64,000 bases of DNA, taken from the NCBI RefSeq assembly GCF_030167925.1, contig NZ_JASKUT010000001.1:2666001-2730000 (forward strand), given 5' to 3'. This stretch comes from Paenibacillus silviterrae. Its GTDB lineage: Bacteria; Bacillota; Bacilli; Paenibacillales; NBRC-103111. Each line of letters opens with the position of its first letter. The first letter of the stretch is position 1. Made by a program: the position numbers and the translations under genes. Under the pieces are notes generated by a model, which worked only from the letters and a program-made list of their open reading frames with translations, had not been told where the DNA came from and did not search any database. This document shows positions 20,424-29,232 of the stretch, one piece after another.

Positions 20424-21173
20424 TTAATAATGTGAAAGTCTTGCGGCCAAATCGCAAATTTCTTTCTGCGCGAGCTCCTTCTTCTGCTCCCAAACATGCT
20501 GGAACATCGAACAGCTGATCGCAGCGATGACCTCTCCCTGGGCATTGCGCACGGGTGCGGCGACACAGCAGAACCCCACCACCGCCTCCTGCAGGTCAAA
20601 AGCAAAGCCGCGCTCCCTCACCTGATTCAAATGCTCGACAAGCTCCTGACGAGTCTTCACCGTATAGGGCGTCAGCAGCGGCTCGAGCATCTCCTGCGGA
20701 AACCGCTCGGGAAGCTCCTGCTCAGGAAGCCAGGCAAGCAGCGCCTTGCCTAACGCCGTGGAATGGGCCGGAAGCTTCATCCCGGGCTCGGACGTCAGCT
20801 TGACCTGGGAAGGCATCTCTTCCTTCGCCAAATAAAGCACCTCATGCTGCTCCAGCTTGGCGAGCTGAATCGTTTCCTGAATGACGTGCTTCGTGACCGA
20901 GGCTTCCTTCTTGAACCGGTCGATGAGCGTGAATTGCTTGAAGAACACGTTGCCGAGCAGCCCGAGCTTCGAGCCTAAGGAGTAAGTCGCATCCTTCTCC
21001 CGAACAACCCATTCCAGCGCTTCCATGGTGGCAAGCAGAGAGAATAGCGAGCTTTTGTTAATGCCCAGCTTTTTGGAGATATCAATCAGCTTCAAAGCGG
21101 AGGGCTCTTCGGCGATGGTCTGCAGCACATGGTTTGCTTTTTCCAGGGCGGGAACCCAATATTTTTTGTCCAT
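20424..21173 (-). CDS. IclR-family transcriptional regulator
   Basis: 249 residues from MDKKYW (start 21173, GGAGG upstream); the frame is open 49 codons further but that part is not IclR-like. N-terminal winged helix (ALKLIDISKKLGINKSSLFSLLATMEALEWV) and C-terminal effector domain (LPAHSTALGKALLAWLPEQEL...GFAFDLQEAVVGFCCVAAPVRNAQGEVIAAISCSM). First gene of the operon, 18 bp before the SDR, so it probably autoregulates and senses a pathway intermediate. IclR-type regulators are typical of sugar-acid and aromatic catabolism. Confidence 0.92.
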   Translation of the reverse strand: MDKKYWVPALEKANHVLQTIAEEPSALKLIDISKKLGINKSSLFSLLATMEALEWVVREKDATYSLGSKLGLLGNVFFKQFTLIDRFKKEASVTKHVIQETIQLAKLEQHEVLYLAKEEMPSQVKLTSEPGMKLPAHSTALGKALLAWLPEQELPERFPQEMLEPLLTPYTVKTRQELVEHLNQVRERGFAFDLQEAVVGFCCVAAPVRNAQGEVIAAISCSMFQHVWEQKKELAQKEICDLAARLSHY

Positions 21174-21391
21174 GATGACAGAAGCCTCCGAGTTTTGGTT
21201 TTGTATAATAAACCACAGTTTTATATACTGACATAAACATAGTATCACCCGTCTCCAAAAGGTGTCAACGAATAAATTCCGGCCGGAAAAACGGATTTCA
21301 GCCGATTTTTCCCTTGCCATGACCCCTGCGCCGACCTATACTGACTGAAATGATACGAGTACGTGTTAGGGAATGAGGAGGTTGTTACAGA

Positions 21392-23110
21392 TTGGATATG
21401 GTAAAGCGATTTTTCAGCTATTATCGCCCTTACAAAACGCTGTTTATGGTCGACTTCGGCTGCGCGGTCTTAGCCGCTCTGCTGGAGCTGTCGTTTCCGC
21501 TTGCGGTCAAGTGGATCGTCGACAACCTGCTGCCGGGCAAGCAGTGGCCGCTGATTGTGTGGGCTTGCGTCGGATTGCTCGTTTTGTACGGCATCAGCAC
21601 CTTTTTGCAATACGTCGTAACCTATTGGGGACATAAGCTTGGCATTAACATTGAATACGATATGAGGAAACAGCTGTTCAGCCATATTCAGAAGCTGTCG
21701 TTCCGGTTTTTCGACAACACCAAGACCGGGCATTTGATGTCGCGAATGACGAACGACCTGTTTGAAATCGGGGAAATGGCTCATCACGGGCCGGAGGATC
21801 TCTTCATCGCGGTCATGACCTTAATCGGGGCGTTCTTCCTGATGCTCACTATTAATTGGAAGCTGGCCGTGCTCACCTTTCTCATCGTGCCTCTGCTGAT
21901 CTGGCTTGTAGTGGCCTGCAACCTGAAGCTGGTCAAGGCGGCCAAGCGGATGTTCTCGGAGATCGCCGAGGTGAACGCGCGTGTCGAGGACAGCGTTTCG
22001 GGAATCCGCGTCGTGCAGACCTTTACGAACGAACCGTACGAGATGAAGAAATTCAATCAAAGCAATCATCAATTCCGGGAAGCGAAGCTGGCGTCCTACC
22101 GCATCATCGCTTACAGCTCCTCAGGTATGTATTTGCTCATGAGACTGATCTCGCTCTTCGTGCTGATCTGCGGTGCCTGGTTTGTAGTGCAGGGGGAGTT
22201 GACCTATGGGGCGTTTGTTGGATTCCTGCTGCTGATTAACGTTTTCTTTAAACCGATTGAGAAAATTAACGCATTTCTGGAAAATTATCCGAAAGGGATG
22301 GCCGGCTTCAAGCGGTTTACGGAAATATTGGACACCGAGCCGGATGTGGCGGATCAGCCGGGAGCTGTGGCGGTAGCAACGCTGCGGGGCGATATCCGCT
22401 TCGAGGAGGTCTCTTTCGGCTACGAGGGGCACGCAAGAGTATTAAGCCGCGTAAATTTGGCGATTCGGGCCGGAGAAACCGTAGCCTTCGTCGGACCCTC
22501 CGGGGCGGGCAAAACGACACTCTGCAGCCTGATCCCGCGTTTCTACGAGGTGGAGGAAGGACGAATCACGATCGACGGGTTCGATGTTCGTGGCATGACG
22601 CTCGCCAGCCTGCGGAAGCAGATCGGCATCGTGCAGCAGGATGTGTTCCTGTTTACCGGAACGCTGCGGGAAAATATCGCCTACGGCAAGCTGGAGGCGA
22701 CCGAGGCGGAGATCCTGGATGCCGCACGGCGGGCTCGGCTCGGGGAGCTGATCGAGGCGCTGCCGGAGGGGCTCGATACGCAGATCGGCGAACGCGGCGT
22801 CAAGCTGTCCGGCGGTCAGAAGCAGCGTCTCGCCATCGCGCGGATGTTCCTTAAGAATCCGCCGATCCTCATCCTGGATGAGGCCACGTCCGCGCTCGAC
22901 ACGGAGACGGAGGCGGCGATCCAGCAGGCGCTGGCGGAGCTGTCCGTCGGCCGTACGACGCTGGTGATCGCGCACCGGCTGGCAACAATCCGGAGCGCGG
23001 ACCGCATCGTCGTCGTGACGGAGCAGGGCATCGCCGAGCAGGGCGGCCACGACGAGCTGCTCGCCGCAGGTGGACTGTACAGCCGCCTGCACCAGGCGCA
23101 GACGGTATAG
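21392..23110 (+). CDS. ABC transporter, fused permease-ATPase (multidrug/lipid exporter type)
   Basis: 572 residues, half-transporter of the MsbA/LmrA/YfiB type. Six predicted membrane helices (residues ~15-310) precede the ATPase with Walker A GPSGAGKTT, Q-loop VQQDVFLF, signature LSGGQKQR, Walker B ILILDEATSALD and H-loop AHRL, all intact. Acts as a dimer in the cytoplasmic membrane. Start TTG at 21392 (GAGGAGG 10 bases upstream); ATG two codons later is the alternative. Divergent from the iclR operon with 218 bp between. It is an exporter by architecture, so it should not be taken as the sugar importer of the neighbouring pathway. Confidence 0.92.
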   Translation: MDMVKRFFSYYRPYKTLFMVDFGCAVLAALLELSFPLAVKWIVDNLLPGKQWPLIVWACVGLLVLYGISTFLQYVVTYWGHKLGINIEYDMRKQLFSHIQKLSFRFFDNTKTGHLMSRMTNDLFEIGEMAHHGPEDLFIAVMTLIGAFFLMLTINWKLAVLTFLIVPLLIWLVVACNLKLVKAAKRMFSEIAEVNARVEDSVSGIRVVQTFTNEPYEMKKFNQSNHQFREAKLASYRIIAYSSSGMYLLMRLISLFVLICGAWFVVQGELTYGAFVGFLLLINVFFKPIEKINAFLENYPKGMAGFKRFTEILDTEPDVADQPGAVAVATLRGDIRFEEVSFGYEGHARVLSRVNLAIRAGETVAFVGPSGAGKTTLCSLIPRFYEVEEGRITIDGFDVRGMTLASLRKQIGIVQQDVFLFTGTLRENIAYGKLEATEAEILDAARRARLGELIEALPEGLDTQIGERGVKLSGGQKQRLAIARMFLKNPPILILDEATSALDTETEAAIQQALAELSVGRTTLVIAHRLATIRSADRIVVVTEQGIAEQGGHDELLAAGGLYSRLHQAQTV

Positions 23111-23228
23111 CTTTATCAGGCGCCTGTGAAGCTGTGTCCATTGGATCATAAAACTGACGTGAGGGTCATTACACTTTTTACAACCCCCTGTTGGAACCGT
23201 TCGTTGTATAGAAAACAGTATAGCAAGA

Positions 23229-23277
23229 GAAGCCCGCCGGCGGGCGATGCGGAGGCATCGATTCGCCGGCGGGCTTC
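23229..23277. terminator. Very GC-rich nested hairpin between convergent genes
   Basis: 14-bp perfect outer stem (23229-23242 with 23264-23277) holding a second inner hairpin (CGATGC/GCATCG). There is no real T-run on either strand, so it may terminate weakly or act as a structural element between the ABC exporter and the unknown gene at 23339. Confidence 0.55.
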
Positions 23278-23338
23278 CCCGTCTAAAGAGACGGATTCGA
23301 CAAGCGCACGGTTCGTTTTATATCGGGCACCGGCCCAG

Positions 23339-23944
23339 CTACATCGTCTTCCGCGAATGGCGATTGAGCACGCGGATTGCTTCCTCGAACTCACCGATCC
23401 CCTGCTCGCACTGGGCGATCCACGCTTCCAGCTGAGCCCTGCGGCTCTCCGTCATGTTCATATGAATATCGAATTCTCTGCGGCAGCGGTCGATTTCCAT
23501 CTGCAGATCCTCGATATAGTTCCGGATCGTCGGCAGCACATTCGGAAACTTGTTGATATCCGGCGTGTAGTCCTCCTCCGTATCCTCTCCTGCCCCTTCC
23601 GCTCCGGCAGCCACCGGCGCGAGGCCGATATGGTCCGTGTACTCCGGCGACAGCTTGTTGTTCTTGCGCGAGTAATAGCCGTTCGGCTTACACTCCACAA
23701 AGTAAATCGTAAGCGCCGAATTGTTCTCGATCAGCTCGAGCGCACGCTCCAGACAAGGCTCGCCCAGATAGCCGGCCAACAGCTGGGAAAACTCGTTAAT
23801 GGAAGAGGATTGCCCGTACTTTTTATATAAAACCTGCCCGGCCAAAGCAAAATCACAGTCCGACAGATCCCGGGCCAATTTGCGCTTTTCGAAAAACTGC
23901 AATACATCCTTCAAGAAAAAATGCAACATGTCGTTCACACTGCT
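23339..23944 (-). CDS. Hypothetical cytoplasmic protein downstream of lutC
   Basis: About 201 residues from TTG at 23944, chosen because GGAGAGG lies 7 bases upstream; ATG at 23929 is possible. Not recognised. The first ~110 residues are mixed helix/strand (LHFFLKDVLQFFEKRKLARDL...LTIYFVECKPNGYYSRKNN), then an acidic linker (GAEGAGEDTEEDYTPD), then ~65 residues of helical coiled-coil-like sequence (IRNYIEDLQMEIDRCRREFDIHM...EEAIRVLNRH). No signal or membrane segment. The lut terminator lies between this gene and lutC, so it is a separate unit. Confidence 0.65.
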   Translation of the reverse strand, partial: SSVNDMLHFFLKDVLQFFEKRKLARDLSDCDFALAGQVLYKKYGQSSSINEFSQLLAGYLGEPCLERALELIENNSALTIYFVECKPNGYYSRKNNKLSPEYTDHIGLAPVAAGAEGAGEDTEEDYTPDINKFPNVLPTIRNYIEDLQMEIDRCRREFDIHMNMTESRRAQLEAWIAQCEQGIGEFEEAIRVLNRHSRKTM

Positions 23945-24035
23945 CAATGTAGTCCTCTCCCGTTCATAAGAAAAAAGCCTCTTTCGCGGACCTCCCCGCA
24001 AAGCCTCTACAGAAAATTCGGCAAAACATGCAAAA

Positions 24036-24078
24036 AACCTTCCGGCTCTCGTAAAAATACGAAGAATTTCGGAAGGTT
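24036..24078 (-). terminator. Terminator of the lutABC operon
   Basis: AACCTTCCG (24036-24044) pairs with CGGAAGGTT (24070-24078), with a further TCGTA/TACGA inner hairpin. The A-run at 24032-24037 gives the T-run on the minus strand. It lies 16 bp after the lutC stop. Confidence 0.8.
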
Positions 24079-24093
24079 ATTTTATTCATCTAT

Positions 24094-24861
24094 TTATTTG
24101 ATGATCACAGCATACACTTTCCCCGGTCCGTGGATCCCGATCGTCAGGTCGTTCTCAATATCCGCGCTGCGGCTCGGGCCCGTAATCAGGTTGAGCGAGG
24201 AGGCATAATCCGATGCGTGCGATTTGCCGTCGGTAATCTTCGCGAACGCCTCGCCCATGCGGTCCACCAGCTGATCCGCCCGGAAGACGGCGAACAAAAT
24301 CTCGGTCAGTAGACTGACCGATCTGCCCTTCTCACGCGAGCACTGGAGCACCAGCGTACCGGTGTTGGCTACCGCATAGTCCGGCCAGACGATGCCGAGC
24401 TGGCAGCGCTCCGTCCGGCGCAGCAGCTCGCTGCGCTTCGACCAGTTGGAGCCTTCGGCGGCGACCTCCACCGAGCCTGCCTCCTCTTCCTGCCAAGGCA
24501 CGACCTCGATACCGCTCTCAGCCAGCGCAGCGTCGAGACCCAATGCCTTCAGTCCCTCATGCTCCCAGCGGGAGACGGAAGTGACCTTCAGTTCGGCGGC
24601 CACCTCACGCAGCCAAGCGCCGATCTTCTCCGGCGCCTCCGCCTCGTCAACCACCAGCACCTTGCCGGTCAGCGCCGTCCAGTTCGCCTCGAACAGCTCC
24701 ATCCGCTCCTCCGTCGTCCGCTGTACCGCCTTGTAGAAGTCCGGCGCTCCGCGATAAGGATGCTCCGGTGCGGCAGCTGCCGGCCCTCTGCGTCCTAACC
24801 GCGACGAAATATTGCCGATGAAGGCCTCGCGGCCGTGTATGGCACCCGTCTTATTGGCCAT
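24094..24861 (-). CDS. lutC: L-lactate utilization protein LutC
   Basis: 255 residues, LUD/DUF162 domain protein of the LutABC complex that oxidises L-lactate to pyruvate. Conserved ends: IVWPDYAVANTGTLVLQCSREKGRSVSLL and the closing LITGPSRSADIENDLTIGIHGPGKVYAVII. Its start overlaps lutB by 11 bp. Last gene of the operon. Confidence 0.94.
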   Translation of the reverse strand: MANKTGAIHGREAFIGNISSRLGRRGPAAAAPEHPYRGAPDFYKAVQRTTEERMELFEANWTALTGKVLVVDEAEAPEKIGAWLREVAAELKVTSVSRWEHEGLKALGLDAALAESGIEVVPWQEEEAGSVEVAAEGSNWSKRSELLRRTERCQLGIVWPDYAVANTGTLVLQCSREKGRSVSLLTEILFAVFRADQLVDRMGEAFAKITDGKSHASDYASSLNLITGPSRSADIENDLTIGIHGPGKVYAVIIK

Positions 24862-26323
24862 CGTGAGCGCCTCCCTTCTTCTGAAGCTCCTGCTGCAGCG
24901 CAGCCCACCGGTCGCGGAACGACTGCTTCGGCTTCATCGGCAGGAAGCGCGACTGCGTCCATCCGGCGGCCGGCCCCGGCGCCTTCCGGATGAAGCCCCC
25001 CTTGCTCACCAGGGGCTTCATCCCATAGTAGGCGGACTTCGTCGCCATACGATACAGCGTGACGTTCCCGAACACGGTTCGGAACGTCCGGAACGCGGCG
25101 CGCTCGGCAAGCGGGGTCAGCCCCAGCTTGACCTTGCGCGCGCGCAGCTGCACGAGCATATCGTGCAGCGGAATCTTCACGGGGCACGCCTCGTGGCAGG
25201 CCCCGCACAGGCTGGAAGCGTAGGACAGCTGTCCCGCTTCCTTCATGTCCTGCTGCAGCAGCGGCGTCAGCACGGCCCCGATCGGGCCGCTGTACACGCT
25301 TCCGTAGGTGTGGCCGCCCACGTGCCGGTACACGGGGCATACGTTCAAGCACGCCGCACAGCGGATGCAGTGCAGCACCTCCTGGAACACCGGATCGCCG
25401 AGCTGCGAGGAACGTCCGTTGTCGAGGACGATCAGATGCAGCTCCTCCGGTCCGTCCAGCTCGCCCTCGCGGCGCGGTCCCGTAATCATCGACGTGTAGG
25501 TCGTCAGCTTCTGACCCGTTGCGCTTCGCGCCAGCATGTTCAGCACGACCTCCAGATCGTCATACGTCGGCACGAGCCGCTCCATGCCCATGATCACGAC
25601 ATGGCACTTCGGAATCGTACTCACCATCCTGCCGTTGCCCTCGTTGGACACCAGCGTAATCGCGCCGGACTCCGCCACGCCGAAGTTGCAGCCGGTCAGC
25701 CCGATATCGGCCTCCAGGAAGTAATTGCGCAGCCGCTGCTTCGCGTAGCCCGCCAGCACCTTCGTCTCCGGCTCGAGCTTCTCTCCCGCCTCCTCGGAGA
25801 AAATATCGGCGATTTGTCCCTTATTCTTATGGATCGCCGGAATGATCAAGTGAGACGGCGTCTCCTTCGCCAGCTGCAGAATATACTCGCCTAGATCCGT
25901 CTCAATCGCTTCGATCCCGCGCTCCTCCAGGTGGTGATTGAGGTGAATCTCCTCGGACACCATCGATTTCCCTTTGGCCACCAGCTTCGCCTTGCGTTCC
26001 TCCGCCAGCTTCATGAACGTAGCGACCGCTTCCTCTGCGGTCTTGCAGAAATACACGTGACCGCCCGCCGCAGCAACATTGTCCGTAAACTGCGTCAGGT
26101 AATAGTCGAGGTTGTCGATTACGTGCTTCCGGATGAGCCTTGCGCGGTCGCGCCACTCCTCCCAGTTACCGAAGTCATCCGCCGCCTTCAGACGGCCGCC
26201 CTTCAGCTTATCCGTCGTATACGCCACCGCCTTACGCAGGAAATCGTTAGCCAGTGCCTCCTCCGTACGCTGCTTCAGCCCGGTGCCGATCAATTCCTTT
26301 TCACTTTTTGCCTGCAGACTCAC
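24851..26323 (-). CDS. lutB: L-lactate utilization iron-sulfur protein LutB
   Basis: 490 residues. The N-terminal LUD domain carries LTGCNFGVAESGAITLVSNEGNGRMVS; then two 4Fe-4S binding motifs (HCIRCAACLNVCP and LCGACHEACPVKIPLHD), and a C-terminal DUF3390-like segment. Electron-transfer subunit for lactate oxidation in the cytoplasm. It overlaps lutA by 23 bp and lutC by 11 bp, so all three are coupled. Confidence 0.95.
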   Translation of the reverse strand: MSLQAKSEKELIGTGLKQRTEEALANDFLRKAVAYTTDKLKGGRLKAADDFGNWEEWRDRARLIRKHVIDNLDYYLTQFTDNVAAAGGHVYFCKTAEEAVATFMKLAEERKAKLVAKGKSMVSEEIHLNHHLEERGIEAIETDLGEYILQLAKETPSHLIIPAIHKNKGQIADIFSEEAGEKLEPETKVLAGYAKQRLRNYFLEADIGLTGCNFGVAESGAITLVSNEGNGRMVSTIPKCHVVIMGMERLVPTYDDLEVVLNMLARSATGQKLTTYTSMITGPRREGELDGPEELHLIVLDNGRSSQLGDPVFQEVLHCIRCAACLNVCPVYRHVGGHTYGSVYSGPIGAVLTPLLQQDMKEAGQLSYASSLCGACHEACPVKIPLHDMLVQLRARKVKLGLTPLAERAAFRTFRTVFGNVTLYRMATKSAYYGMKPLVSKGGFIRKAPGPAAGWTQSRFLPMKPKQSFRDRWAALQQELQKKGGAHDGQ

Positions 26324-27050
26324 CGCGCTTCACCCCTTCCTCCAGCAGCTCCGCCAGATGCATCACCTGAATCGGACGCCCCTCTTTGTTCAAGCGTCCT
26401 TCAATATTCATCAAGCAGCCCATGTCCGTTCCGCAGAGCACGCTAGCCCCCGTGGAGCATACATTAGCCGCCTTCTCGCATACCATCGCTTCCGACATAT
26501 CCGCCATCTTCACCGCGAACGTGCCGCCGAAGCCGCAGCAATCTTCTTTTTTCGGCAGATCAATGAACTCCAGTCCCTCGACATTCTCCATCAGCTTCAC
26601 CGGCTCCTCGCGAATGCCCAGAAGCCTCGTGGCATGACAGGACGGGTGGTAAGTGACCTTTTCCCCGAAGACAGCGCCAAGATCCGTAATCCCCAGCACA
26701 TTCACCAAGAACTGGGTAAACTCATACGTTTTGTCGATCAGCTTCTCCGCCTTGGCCTTCCACTCCGGCTCATTCTCAAACAGCTGAGGATAGTAGTGAT
26801 GCACCATACCGGTACACGAGCCCGACGGCGACACCACGTAATCGCTGTGCTCGAAAGCACGGATCAGATTGCGAGCAACCTCTCTCGCATCATCCTGGTA
26901 GCCGCTGTTGTAAGCGGGCTGACCGCAGCACGTCTGCATCTCCGGAAAATCAACCTCGCACCCGTACCGGTGCAGCAGCCGAACGACGCTTTCCCCTACC
27001 TGAGGATACATGTTATCGGCAAGGCATGTAATGAACAAGGATACGCGCAC
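26301..27050 (-). CDS. lutA: L-lactate utilization protein LutA
   Basis: 249 residues, two CCG cysteine-rich domains (CCGQPAYNSG near residue 41 and CCGFGGTFAVK near residue 157) that bind Fe-S, like the GlcF/GlpC family. GTG start at 27050 after GAGGGGAC. First gene of lutABC. Its promoter region is shared with a divergent SDR gene and contains an imperfect palindrome. Confidence 0.94.
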   Translation of the reverse strand: MRVSLFITCLADNMYPQVGESVVRLLHRYGCEVDFPEMQTCCGQPAYNSGYQDDAREVARNLIRAFEHSDYVVSPSGSCTGMVHHYYPQLFENEPEWKAKAEKLIDKTYEFTQFLVNVLGITDLGAVFGEKVTYHPSCHATRLLGIREEPVKLMENVEGLEFIDLPKKEDCCGFGGTFAVKMADMSEAMVCEKAANVCSTGASVLCGTDMGCLMNIEGRLNKEGRPIQVMHLAELLEEGVKRGESAGKK

Positions 27051-27092
27051 CTGAAGTCCCCTCTTTTCGCAAAATTCGGATCATGATCTCTT

Positions 27093-27115
27093 ACTTGTCA
27101 GGTTATCAGATAAGT
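27093..27115. promoter_or_regulatory. Imperfect palindrome in the lutA-SDR divergent region (possible GntR operator)
   Basis: ACTTGTC, 9 bases, GATAAGT: six of seven bases match as inverted arms. It lies about 45 bp before lutA. The core AGGTTATCAGAT resembles AGGTAACAGAT in the leader of the GntR gene (about 29180-29195, minus strand). Operator function is inference. Confidence 0.35.
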
Positions 27116-27197
27116 TGGTTTTTGAAAAGTACCCTCGCCAAAAAAATGTTATACTTACATCGGATTCCGGATCTAAACGAAAGGATGTTGCTCATAT

Positions 27198-27941
27198 ATG
27201 AAAGCCTATATCATAACCGGAGCGTCCCGCGGACTCGGTGAAGCGTTAGCCGCTCGGCTGTTAAACGATGCAGAGCCTAAGAAGCTGATCTGCGTCTCGC
27301 GGGGCGTTCCCCCTGTTTCGTCGGATGATGATCGTGTCACCTACCTTTCGCAAGATCTGTCTGCGGGTCATGAGCTTGAAGCGCTGATGCAGAGACTGTT
27401 TGAACGGCTTCCCTCCGGCCTGACCTCGCTATATTTGATCAATAACGCCGGTGTCCTCGGCCCGATTGCGCCCGCCGCCGATTCGGAGCCGGATGAGGTC
27501 TCCCTGAACGTCCAGGTCAATCTGCTGGCGCCGATGCTGCTGACCTCCGCCTTTATCCGGCTCAGCGCTAAGCTGCCTATCGATAAACGGGTGCTGCATA
27601 TCTCCTCCGGGGCCGGACGCAAGCCCTATGCCGGCTGGAGCAGCTACTGCGCATCGAAGGCGGGCTTGGACCACTACACCCGCTGTGTGGGTCTGGAGGA
27701 GGAGGGCAAAGCCCACGGCGTGCGAATCGCCTCGCTCGCTCCCGGCGTCATCGACACGCAGATGCAGCAGGAAATCCGCTCGTCAAGCCCGGAGGCATTT
27801 CCTCAGCTTGACCGCTTCCTTGAGCTTAAGCGCTCCGGGCAGCTTACTTCGCCTGAGCAGGCTGCCGAGCAGGTGCTTCGCTTCCTGCACAGCGACCCCT
27901 GCGGCTTCGGCTCCATTGCTGACGTGAGAGACCTGCAATAA
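27198..27941 (+). CDS. SDR oxidoreductase, sepiapterin/benzil reductase-like (YueD type)
   Basis: 247 residues. TGASRGLGEALA nucleotide loop, CVSRG after beta-2 (favours NADPH), NNAG, catalytic SSGAG...YCASK. The layout (short variable middle, LAPGVIDTQMQQEIR) fits the YueD/sepiapterin-reductase-like group of Bacillales, which reduce diketones such as benzil in vitro; the natural substrate is unknown. Divergent from lutA. Not part of the IclR operon. Confidence 0.8.
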   Translation: MKAYIITGASRGLGEALAARLLNDAEPKKLICVSRGVPPVSSDDDRVTYLSQDLSAGHELEALMQRLFERLPSGLTSLYLINNAGVLGPIAPAADSEPDEVSLNVQVNLLAPMLLTSAFIRLSAKLPIDKRVLHISSGAGRKPYAGWSSYCASKAGLDHYTRCVGLEEEGKAHGVRIASLAPGVIDTQMQQEIRSSSPEAFPQLDRFLELKRSGQLTSPEQAAEQVLRFLHSDPCGFGSIADVRDLQ

Positions 27942-28014
27942 GCTTGCAAGGAACCATCCTGGGCCCTCCTGCATATCCTGTGATATCCCCATAGGTCAAA
28001 GGAGGGCTTTGCCT

Positions 28015-28443
28015 ATGAATGAGCGATTCGAGAAGGCGTTCGGCGAAGGCTGGAGCGTCTTTGAGCATGTGGTGCGGAAACGGCTTGCTTCGCTAAAGGA
28101 CAGCCGGGAACCTTTGCGGCGGGAGCTTCACGGCGCGATGGACCGGTCACTAAGACAGCTGCAGGTGTCCCGGTTCTCCGGCATTAGCGCCGACCTGTTC
28201 GAAACCCATCGTTCCATTATCGTCAGGGTGCTGCTGCCCGAGCAGGTATCCCCCCGCTCCGTGAAGCTGACACTTGATGAGATGAGACTGGTCATTTCCG
28301 GCATCCCCGGCAAGCGGCGGAAGGTACTCCGCCTCCCGGCACCGGTGCTGACCAAGAAGCCGCGGAAGCAGTTCCGTGACGGCATTCTGGAAATCCGCCT
28401 GAAGAAGCCTGCCGCAGGACAAGAGCGCAAAAAAAAGAAGTAA
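28015..28443 (+). CDS. Hsp20/alpha-crystallin-like protein
   Basis: 142 residues from ATG 28015 (AAAGGAGGG upstream). The middle resembles an alpha-crystallin-type beta-sandwich (SADLFETHRSIIVRVLLPEQVSPRSVKLTLDEMRLVISG...DGILEIRLKK), flanked by a basic helical N-terminus and a lysine-rich C-terminus. The IxI-type C-terminal motif is not clear, so chaperone activity is uncertain. In Bacillales similar proteins belong to the spore-associated CotP/YocM-like group. Confidence 0.6.
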   Translation: MNERFEKAFGEGWSVFEHVVRKRLASLKDSREPLRRELHGAMDRSLRQLQVSRFSGISADLFETHRSIIVRVLLPEQVSPRSVKLTLDEMRLVISGIPGKRRKVLRLPAPVLTKKPRKQFRDGILEIRLKKPAAGQERKKKK

Positions 28444-28451
28444 GCCGCAGC

Positions 28452-29165
28452 TCACTTCTTCAGAAATTTGACCAGCACCTGCTCCACATGGAATAGGTGC
28501 TTTTGCATTTGCTCTTGTGCTGCCGCCGGGTTGCGGTCACGGATGGCCTGGAATATGGCCTTATGCTCCTGATACAGCTGCCGGGCGACCTCCTTCTGCG
28601 CGTATAGCTGCAGCCGACGCGTCTCGCGGATCGCCGCCTGCATCTGCGACGAGATCGAATCGATCATGCGCATCATGATCGAATTATGCGTTGCCTCCGC
28701 CAGAATCAGGTGGAATTCGAGATCGGTCCGCTCGCCCTCGACCTCATCCCCCAGATGCTCCTCCATTCGCTTCAGCACCGCCTCGAACCGCTCCAGATCC
28801 GCTTCCGTCCGTTTCTCCGCCGCCAGCGCCGCATTGGAGATCTCAAGCGCCTGGCGGGCCTCGATCAGCTCCATTACGGTCTCCCGGCTCATCAGCAGGG
28901 AACCCAGCTCCGGCAGCTCCACATCCTGCGCTTCGATGATGCGCACATAGCTGCCTTCACCCTGATGCGCCTCGACAAGTCCCATCGCCTTCAGCGCACT
29001 TAACGCCTCCCGAACCGTGGACCGGCCTACCTGATAGCGCTCGGACAGCTCCTTCGTCGAAGGCAGCTTCTCTCCCGGCTTCAGGGCACCGCTTACGATC
29101 TGCTCCTTGATCTGCTCGGCGACCACCTCATAGATTTTGCGCGTGGTTATTTTCTGTATCTCCAT
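28452..29165 (-). CDS. GntR-family (FadR/FCD) regulator, candidate LutR
   Basis: 237 residues. N-terminal winged helix (ALKPGEKLPSTKELSERYQVGRSTVREALSALKAMGLV) and C-terminal FCD ligand domain (metal-type residues in DLEFHLILAEATHN and HKAIFQAIRDRN...HLFHVEQVL). FCD regulators often sense short hydroxy acids; B. subtilis LutR and E. coli LldR respond to L-lactate. With lutABC 1.4 kb away, lactate control is likely but not proven. TTGTGT-16-TATAAT lies just upstream on the minus strand. Confidence 0.88.
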   Translation of the reverse strand: MEIQKITTRKIYEVVAEQIKEQIVSGALKPGEKLPSTKELSERYQVGRSTVREALSALKAMGLVEAHQGEGSYVRIIEAQDVELPELGSLLMSRETVMELIEARQALEISNAALAAEKRTEADLERFEAVLKRMEEHLGDEVEGERTDLEFHLILAEATHNSIMMRMIDSISSQMQAAIRETRRLQLYAQKEVARQLYQEHKAIFQAIRDRNPAAAQEQMQKHLFHVEQVLVKFLKK

Positions 29166-29232
29166 CCGCTCCAGCCCCTATCGTCCGATCTGTTACCTAA
29201 CATTATACAGGCTTTGACAGGATACACAACGC

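Noticed and set aside
21392-23110. ABC protein as sugar importer for the deoxysugar pathway
   Set aside because: Fused permease-ATPase half-transporter without a binding protein, i.e. exporter architecture.
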